From positions 1 through 64,000 of the forward strand of contig CALNVZ010001419.1 in the NCBI GenBank assembly GCA_940671915.1: 64,000 bases of DNA. The letters are read 5' to 3'. Positions 57,358 to 64,000 of the stretch are shown piece after piece (the first letter of the stretch is position 1; each line of letters begins with the position of its first letter). Source of the DNA: Paracentrotus lividus. Its lineage: Eukaryota; Echinodermata; Echinoidea; Camarodonta; Echinidae. Below the pieces are notes generated by a model. That model did not search any database. It worked only from the letters and a program-made list of their open reading frames with translations, and was not told where the DNA came from. Both the position numbers and the translations under genes were made by a program.

Positions 57358-58240
57358 ACACTGTTAGAACGCTGTGTAAGAAAGTATAGTTTAAAAAAGG
57401 TTGTATAATATATTTTGAACAACTTGAATGAGCCTTAACGAGTTTAAAAAGAAAGATTTGTTTAAGGTGACGAGTTGTTTAAAATAAATTTTGCTTAAAC
57501 AATTGAACATTGTTGTTTAAAACCAGAATATAGGTTAGTAGAAGATGTTGATAATTATTTTAACATCGCATTTTACCAACCAGTTGGACAAGTCATCTTA
57601 TTTGTTTTTTATTTATAATTATTTTTTTGATAGTTAACAAATTATTCTGGTTAATTTTTTTTTTCATTATTTCATACCAGAGAAACGCATTCCATTAGGT
57701 TTTAATTTTATAATAGTAAATTAATTAATTTTGGGGAAAATATTACAGCAAGAAATTATACAGATTGACGGCATAAAGAGCTGAAAAATATATTTTTTTA
57801 TTAGAAACGATTGCGATTACGATTAAGAACGATTATAAAAACAGTATGAAATCATAAAAGTGACACTGCCGCATTTCTTCTAAAATTGCAGAAAAAATTT
57901 CCATGCATTTTGGGGTTATAAAATCTATTTTGAGAGGCAAAAATAGTGAGGAAAAAAAAATTGAAAAAGGAGAAACAATTACGATTGACTACAATTACTG
58001 TCATCTAAGAGCATTTTCCATGTATAATAAAGCTATAAAAGGCTATATTTCAAACAAAATATATCCATATTAATGGAGCAAAGTATTTGTAATTCCGAAG
58101 AAATCATTGTCTAAAGCTTAAAATTGACAATTAACATTTTAAACAACTTTATTTAAACAGGTATGTTGCTTAAACTTATTTTAGACAACATGTGTGTAAG
58201 ATTCTTCAACAGCAGTTAGTTAAACTTCAAACAAGAGTTG
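57358..58240. repeat. GTTGTTTAAAC-type repeat copies
   Basis: 'acactgttagaacgctgtg' and alternations of 'gtttaaa'/'ttaaacaac' lie near 57358-57540 and 58130-58235, like 38444. Between them is AT-rich DNA without coding features. Confidence 0.55.
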
Positions 58241-58811
58241 GATGGTTCCTATAGTAAACAGATAAAAGTAAACATAACTTTGAGAGCCTCGTATTAAAAT
58301 TGTATAACTTGTGTGCAACTCTTCTTTTATATCATAACAAAGACTGACTCATATTCTATCCATTGATATCAAACTTATACCTGTTCTGTCAGGAATGACT
58401 GAAAGTTTGAGTTTCTAAAAACTTCTGTCAAATATTTCCTGTACCACGTTTTAGCACAACCAACCCTGGCTATATGATCGTTCATTCATTATTGGAGGTC
58501 AGCCTTCTTGAGTCCATTTATAAGGGACAAAAGATCATTTTCGGTATTGAAATGTAAGGGTTGATTTTGCCAAAACTTGGTACATTTAAATTTTTACGCT
58601 TTTTCCTTGAAGTCCAAGTGCTCGGTCATCCATCGCAAAAAACGTAAAAGTTTGGTATCATTGAATAGAATACGAGTAACTCTTTATTATGAAATAAACT
58701 GCATGGTAATACAACCTTTAAAAAATACACTGTTGCTCATAAAGGTTGGATATTGTTTTGTGTAATCCTGCGACATCTATTTGCTCCGGCTTAGATTTCT
58801 TGATATTGTTT

Positions 58812-60826
58812 CAGGCGCGGATCCAGGGGGGGGGGGGCCGACGGGTATAGGGTATATAATGTACAACTATCTATTTTTTTTTTAGACTAGAAAGTGCGCC
58901 TTTATTTATTCTATATATCTTTTAATACCGAAAATTTTATGCTCGCGCTTCGTGCTTGCGGATACTAATTATAATGCACAATTTTTGGCTCAAAATTTGG
59001 GCTTGCAGATACCAATTCAGTAGGGTATATAATGCACAATTAACTCAAACTTTTCAGCTCGCGCTTCGCGCTCGCGGATAACAAATAGGGTCTATGATAC
59101 ATAATTATCTACAAAATTTTTAATGGTAGAAATGCCCCTTTATTTATTCCATATATCTTTTAATACCCCAAATTTTCGGCTCGCGCTTCGCGCTCGCGGA
59201 TACTAAACCATAATGCACACATAACTCCCATTCTTAGCTCAAAAATTTTCGACTCGCGCTTTGCACTCGCAGATACTAAATAGGGTCTATGATATACAAT
59301 TATCTACAAAATTTTTAATGCTAGAAATGCCCCTTTATTTATTCAATATATCTTTCAAAACCTCAAATTTTCGGCTCGCGCTCGCGGATACGAAACCATA
59401 ATGCACACATAACTCTCTGTTTTAGCTCAAAATATTCGGCTCGCGCTTCGCGCTCGCAGATACTAAATAGTGTTTATGATACACAATTATTTACAACATT
59501 TTTAATGCTAGAAATGCCCCTTTATTTATTCCATATATCTTTTGAAACCCCAAATTTTCGGCTCGCGGATACTAAACAATAATGCACACATAACTCCCAT
59601 TTTTAGCTCAAAATTTTCGGCTCGCGCTTCGAGCTTGCAGATACTAAATAGGGTCTATGATACACAATTATCTACAAAATTTTTAATGCTAGAAATGCAC
59701 CTTTATTTATTCCATATATCTTTGAAAACCCCAAATTTTCGGCTCGCGCTTCGCGCTCGCGGATACTTAACCATAATGCACACATAACTTCCATTTTTAG
59801 CTCAACATTTTCGGCTCGCGCTTCGCGCTCGCAGATACTAAATAGTGTCTACGATACACAGTTATCTACAAAATGTTTAATGCTAGAAATGCCCCTTTAT
59901 TTATTCCATATATCTTTTAAAACTCCCACTTTTTCGGCTCGCGCTCGCGGATACTAAACCATAATGCACACATAACTCTCATTTTTAGCTCAAAATTTTC
60001 GGCTCGCGCTTCGCGCTCGCAGATACTAAATAGTGTCTATGATACACAATTATCTACAAAAATTTTAATGCTAGAAATGCCCCTTTATTTATTTCATATA
60101 TCTTTTAAAACCTCAAATTTTTGGCTCGCGCTCGCGGATACTAAACCATAATGCACACATAACTTCCATTTTTAGCTCAAAATTTTCGGCTCGCGCTTCG
60201 CGCTCGCAGATGCTAAATAGTGTCTATGATACACAATTATCTACAAAATGTTTAATGCTAGAATTGCCCCTTTATTTATTTCATATATCTTTTAAAACCC
60301 CAAATTTTCGACTCGCGCTTTGCGCTCGCTGATACTAAATCATAATGCACAAATAACTCCAATTTCTACCTCAAAATATTCAGCTCGCGCTTCGCGCTCG
60401 CGGATACTAAACCATATAAATGCACAAAAAACTCTAATTTTGAACTCAAAATTTTCGGCTCGCGCTTCGCGCTCGCAGATACAAATTCAGTAGGGTATAT
60501 AATGCACAATTAATTCAAATTTTTACCTTAAAGTTTTTATCTCACGCTTCGCCCTCGTGGATACTAAATAGGGTCTATAATGCACAATTATCTCAAATAA
60601 TAGCTTCGCGCTCGCTTGGTTTTATTTTTCATTAATGAAACACATTCTTAAAATCCTCAATTAATTTTTGTTGTTTTTTGGGGGGTTGCTAGCATATATT
60701 ATTAATTTGTTTTCGAAGGAGTAAAAATGATTTTGTCTAAATTCCTCGTTTTTGGTCAGTATAGGCCTATATGTCGGAGAATGTTTTAAACTCGCGCTTC
60801 GCGCTCGTTTGCTCGCTCCGCGCCTG
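58812..60826. mobile_element. 2 kb transposon filled with a 188-base satellite
   Basis: Exact 10-base inverted termini CAGGCGCGGA (58812-58821) and TCCGCGCCTG (60817-60826) are flanked by the 5-base direct repeat TGTTT (58807-58811 and 60827-60831). Removing it joins 'gatattgtttgtccc', which matches the opposite foldback arm at 61655-61680. The interior is mostly tandem repeat. There is no transposase ORF. Confidence 0.88.
58900..60600 (+). repeat. Satellite array, unit about 188 bases, about 8 copies
   Basis: Unit landmarks recur at about 59131, 59330, 59518, 59700, 59895, 60083 and 60265 ('cccctttatttattccatat'). Each unit carries up to two GCTCGCGCTTCGCGCTCGC motifs and 'catacataactcc..tttagctcaa'. 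Some units lack the 'cttcgcg' core, leaving 'ctcgcgctcgcgg'. Confidence 0.92.
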
Positions 60827-61909
60827 TGTTTGTCCCTACTTTCACTTTTCTGGACCCTGGCTATACCTTGGATACCCCCAAACTATTCCCGGGGAATGAA
60901 AATAAAACAAAAGTTTGGCAACCCCCAGAACGCCCATTTTTGTCATTTTTTCTCATTTAAGGGCCCCTTTTTTGTTTACCCGGCTAACCAAGGCCCCCAT
61001 TATCCCACCCTCACCAAACGCATCTGATGTATAGGGTGGTTATTGTTCTTCGAGTTAAATCTAATTTTATGATCACAGATTTAGATTTATTGTCTAGGGG
61101 AAGGGTCAAATTTTACTTCGATTCGGGTTGAAAATTGAATTCATTAATGTTTACAACATAGAAATTTCTACCGTCTCAAAAATGTATTGTAGAATCTCAG
61201 CCAGTCATAAATCATAATGAAAAATAGACAATGGTTACCGTTTAAACCTTGTCATTAAGGCTGAAACAAGATTTTGAGGAAAATGACAGTAATTAAGGCT
61301 GGGTTCATAGTTGTTCTTCCTTTAATTTGTTTTGACCATAAAGGTTGGATATAATATTTCCGTTTTTTACCGATTTCACTTTTTCCTTCAACCCCTTCCC
61401 TAGACAAGACACTAACAACGCCTGTGATCTTAAACCTTGATTTATCATAAAGAACAACAACAACTCTATATTTCAGACGCTTTTCGAGGGGGTATGACGA
61501 AGGGGGCCTTGGTCAGACGGGTAAACAAAACGGGGCCCCAAAATGAAGCAAAAATGGCAAAAATGGGCGTTCTGGGGGTTGACAAACTCTTTTTTATTTT
61601 CATTCCCCAGGAATAGGCTGGAGAGTGTCCAAGGAATAGTCAGGGCCCAGAAAAGTGATAGTAGGGACAAACAATTTCAAGAAATCCTAGCCGGAGCAAA
61701 AAGATGTGGCTGGTTCACACAAAAAATATCCAACCTTTCTGAGCAACAGTATATTAAGGCCCTCAAAGTTGGGTTTACTGTTCTGGGACGCACTGTATAG
61801 TTGCCATTAAATATTGTACATACTATGTGACCCAATAATTACTACTTATCTATACCAGCAATATCAACGTGTAATTAACATTTCCATTTCATCTTTATCA
61901 TGCCCATAG

Positions 61910-62224
61910 CCCCGCCACTGCATCTTCTTGCAATGACAGCTACACCTTTTGGAGGTAGAGGAACAAATCTAAATTACACCTGTATGCTTAGCCCACCTCA
62001 TAACACAGGGGATATTCTTACCGGCACTGAGAGAGTGGTTGTTCAGAGTCTCACCACACAAGGGTTCACATTGACTGCTCCAGGCATGAATACATCTCGG
62101 ATTGATAGATTAACACAGGATCTGCCATTTAACGAATCGTCTGTTGGTGTCTACAAGTGCTCGAGTACTTCGAAATCTACAGGAACTTCTTCATTCGCGG
62201 ACGTCTCTGTACTCTCTGAGAACA
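61910..62224 (+). CDS. Exon: immunoglobulin-like domain
   Basis: This 315-base exon (105 codons) is symmetrical, entering and leaving in phase 1, with acceptor 'atcatgcccatag' and donor GTATGT. It encodes a complete Ig-like domain: 'GTNLNYTC' (Cys 25, B strand), 'TSRIDRLTQDLPFNESSVGV' and 'YKCSS' (Cys 84, F strand, preceded by the usual Tyr). The typical Trp of the C strand is not evident. Three N-glycosylation sequons (NYT, NTS, NES) suggest an extracellular domain. The phase matches the donor at 55629, so it follows CTLD 3 directly. More domains may follow past the right edge. Confidence 0.85.
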
Positions 62225-62430
62225 GTATGTAAAAAATATGTATATATCCCACCCTTAGACGAGATATTCATGCAAGTTATACGCATCCCTATCTACCGAG
62301 CGTAGCGGCCTATTTACCAGTTTGGTATATGGTATCATCATAATTACTGTCATAATAACGAGTTTTTCATTATAAAATCTTTTGGCCTATTTTGGACATT
62401 TGCCTTTGTGTGCGTCTGTTCACTCTCACC

Positions 62431-62837
62431 CCCGGGGGGGGTCACTCACCATATGATATGCTACGCATGCGTGTCCCCAAAAAGCGTCGAAAAGGGTCTG
62501 TTTTCAGCCTTTCGACGGCGTCGACGCTTTCCTTAAAATAGGGGTGTTTTTTCATTTCAGTCGCCATTTTCATAAAAATAGGGGTGTTTTCAGCGAAAAT
62601 TGCTGTTTTAGGGTGAAATTTTGTCGGTGTTTACGCCATTTAGGGGGTGTTTTCAGCGAAAATTGCTGTTTTGGGGGCAAAATTTCACGGTGTTTACGCC
62701 ATTTAGGGGTGTTTTTTCCAGTCTGACGTCGAAAAGGGGTGCAAATTTGACTTCATGCAATGAGACGTTTAGGGTCCATTTTCAGGGTGCGGGGACACGC
62801 ATGGGTAGCACTTTTTTCTTTGAGTGACCCCCCCGGG
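62431..62837. mobile_element. 407-base MITE with 8-base target duplication
   Basis: 'cccgggggggg' then 'tcactca' faces 'tgagtgacccccccggg', with CTCTCACC directly repeated on both sides (62423-62430 and 62838-62845). It contains two to three copies of a 60-75-base unit ('gtgttttcagcgaaaattgc'). An 8-base duplication suggests a hAT-type source. Confidence 0.88.
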
Positions 62838-62845
62838 CTCTCACC

Positions 62846-64000
62846 GTTCATGGGTTCGGTTTTGTTTATATAGTGGTCACAGGCGAGTGGTCTCGCTGCT
62901 TGATTGAGCTTTGTTTTGATATTTCTGATCGTTTTGGTAGCCTTTTGCAAATTGGTACAAACTTTTTAGATTTTTTATTTGTCTTTTTATTTATTTATTT
63001 ATTTTTTTTGCAGCGGGGTTACACAGGCAATCAAATTATTATGTATAATCCCTACTATAGAAATCTTGTAGCCCCGAAAGCATACGTCTATTTGTTCTCA
63101 AGTTAGATCCCACAGAAAGTCACGATGTCCTTCAGTTAAGGGGCATTTTAGTGAATTTTCCATAGACAACTGAGCAAAAACTATTTTTCAATAAAAATTC
63201 AGTGATTTTATAATTTTTGTAGTATTTATATTGCCATTATACAAAAACTTGAAATTTAAGCTTTCTAATGATACTCGCCCCATGGCAAACTATGAAAAAA
63301 TACCTAGCTTGTGTACTATTTAAATGTTTTGAAAAAAGTCATAATTTCATATCCAAATTTACGTGTTATAGTAGCGCATGCACAACCGCGCGCTTAAACG
63401 GGGAGGTAAATGTCCACAACTTTTCATTATAGAATGTGTCGATGTGCCGCCTGAATGAGATTGAGAGGAAAAGAATGAAGCTTTTGTTCAATCATTATGA
63501 TGATACTGGTGGCTTTTTCAGCGTAACACCCATTGATCTCATTAATAGTGACGCCATCGTACTATAGCTGAGACGAGCCATTTTGAGCCATTTCAAGTTC
63601 TCCGTTCATCCTGTCGACCTGTAAGAGACTTTGATCTGAGAAGAAGTCATCTTTATTACTATAATTATTTAAGAAAAGCTGTCACTATTTACCTCTCGAC
63701 CTCGTCAAGATGGCACGTCGACACATTTAAAAAAAAATCTCAAATCATTCCTTCATTCATTGTGTTGGATTTGTTCGACATAATGCATGTGAGGGTTTTT
63801 TTTTTGTCGAGGAATTGAAACCTCGCTGAAGATTTCGTCAGTAATTTTACGAACCGTCCTACACCTCGCCGAGCTCCCAAAACCAGCTTTTAAGATAATC
63901 GCGTTCAAAGTTAGGGTGTTCTTCTAACGCTCATAACTTCGTGCTTTGAAGGAAACCACGGTAATTATGTATATCAATTTACAGCATGAACTCTATAATT
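62846..64000. other. Intron to the right edge, no gene recognised
   Basis: AT-rich with (TTTA)n at 62985-63005. No exon with CTLD, Ig or transmembrane features could be supported here. Confidence 0.45.

Larger units (their letters stand above)
58700..61795. mobile_element. Foldback element with CAGTGCGTCCCA-type right end
   Basis: The right arm ends 'gttctgggacgcactg' at 61795. Inverted arm sequence ('gctcataaaggttggatatt', 'tttgctccggcttagatttc') lies at 58732-58811 and resumes at 60827-61030 ('tttgtccctactttcacttt', 'gaacgcccatttttgtcatt'). The left arm is split by the satellite-bearing element 58812-60826. The left terminus is decayed. No transposase. Confidence 0.8.

Overview
The window looks like nuclear DNA from a marine deuterostome invertebrate, most likely an echinoderm such as a sea urchin. 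The reasons are large AT-rich introns, split C-type lectin exons with eukaryotic splice sites, a very dense and diverse transposon load (LINEs, Penelope-like, DIRS-like and many foldback or MITE elements), and arrays of short repeats in inverted pairs like the sea urchin TU foldback elements. The species assignment is inference. One 463-base N gap shows this is a draft assembly.

The only host gene I can support runs along the + strand for the whole window. Nine exons at 2309, 7967, 14795, 35692, 36069, 37625, 43753, 55499 and 61910 join in a consistent phase series (0-2-1, 0-2-1, 0-2-1, 1-1). Together they encode part of one protein: the last two thirds of a C-type lectin-like domain (CTLD), two complete CTLDs, then an immunoglobulin-like domain. 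That is about 472 residues. Both ends of the gene lie outside the window, or the first is too diverged to see. Each CTLD uses three exons (N-terminal, WIGL-motif, C-terminal cysteine exon) and is flanked by phase-1 introns. The canonical EPN/QPD and WND calcium/sugar motifs are missing or altered, so ordinary sugar binding is doubtful.

Almost everything else is transposon-derived intron. 0-8 kb: a degraded minus-strand LINE, a 3.9 kb foldback element with inverted 'TTCGGAATGACGAACC'-type arrays, and a second foldback of about 190-base repeats. 8.4-14.3 kb: a nearly full-length but broken LINE (ORF1 and ORF2), split by a 1.3 kb inverted-repeat element. 15-21.4 kb: foldback elements nested three deep. 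21.4-23.7 kb: a 605-base tandem duplication and a rearranged Penelope-like fragment. 23.7-33 kb: foldbacks and a Penelope-like element with an inverted partial copy at its 5' side, its RT gene interrupted by a foldback element with GC-rich arrays. 33-35.7 kb: a DIRS-like RT fragment. 36-48 kb: many inverted-repeat elements, several at TTAA or TA sites. 49-53 kb: a heavily mutated L1/Tx1-like LINE. 58.8-60.8 kb: a 2 kb transposon made largely of a 188-base satellite, with exact 10-base terminal repeats and a 5-base target duplication.

The strongest unexplained pattern is repeated evolution of one architecture: at least three elements with unrelated sequence carry long arrays of 15-20-base repeats, inverted at the two ends. 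I see no immune, CRISPR-like or operon-type system. The biology here is a multi-CTLD/Ig gene bloated by nested foldback transposons.
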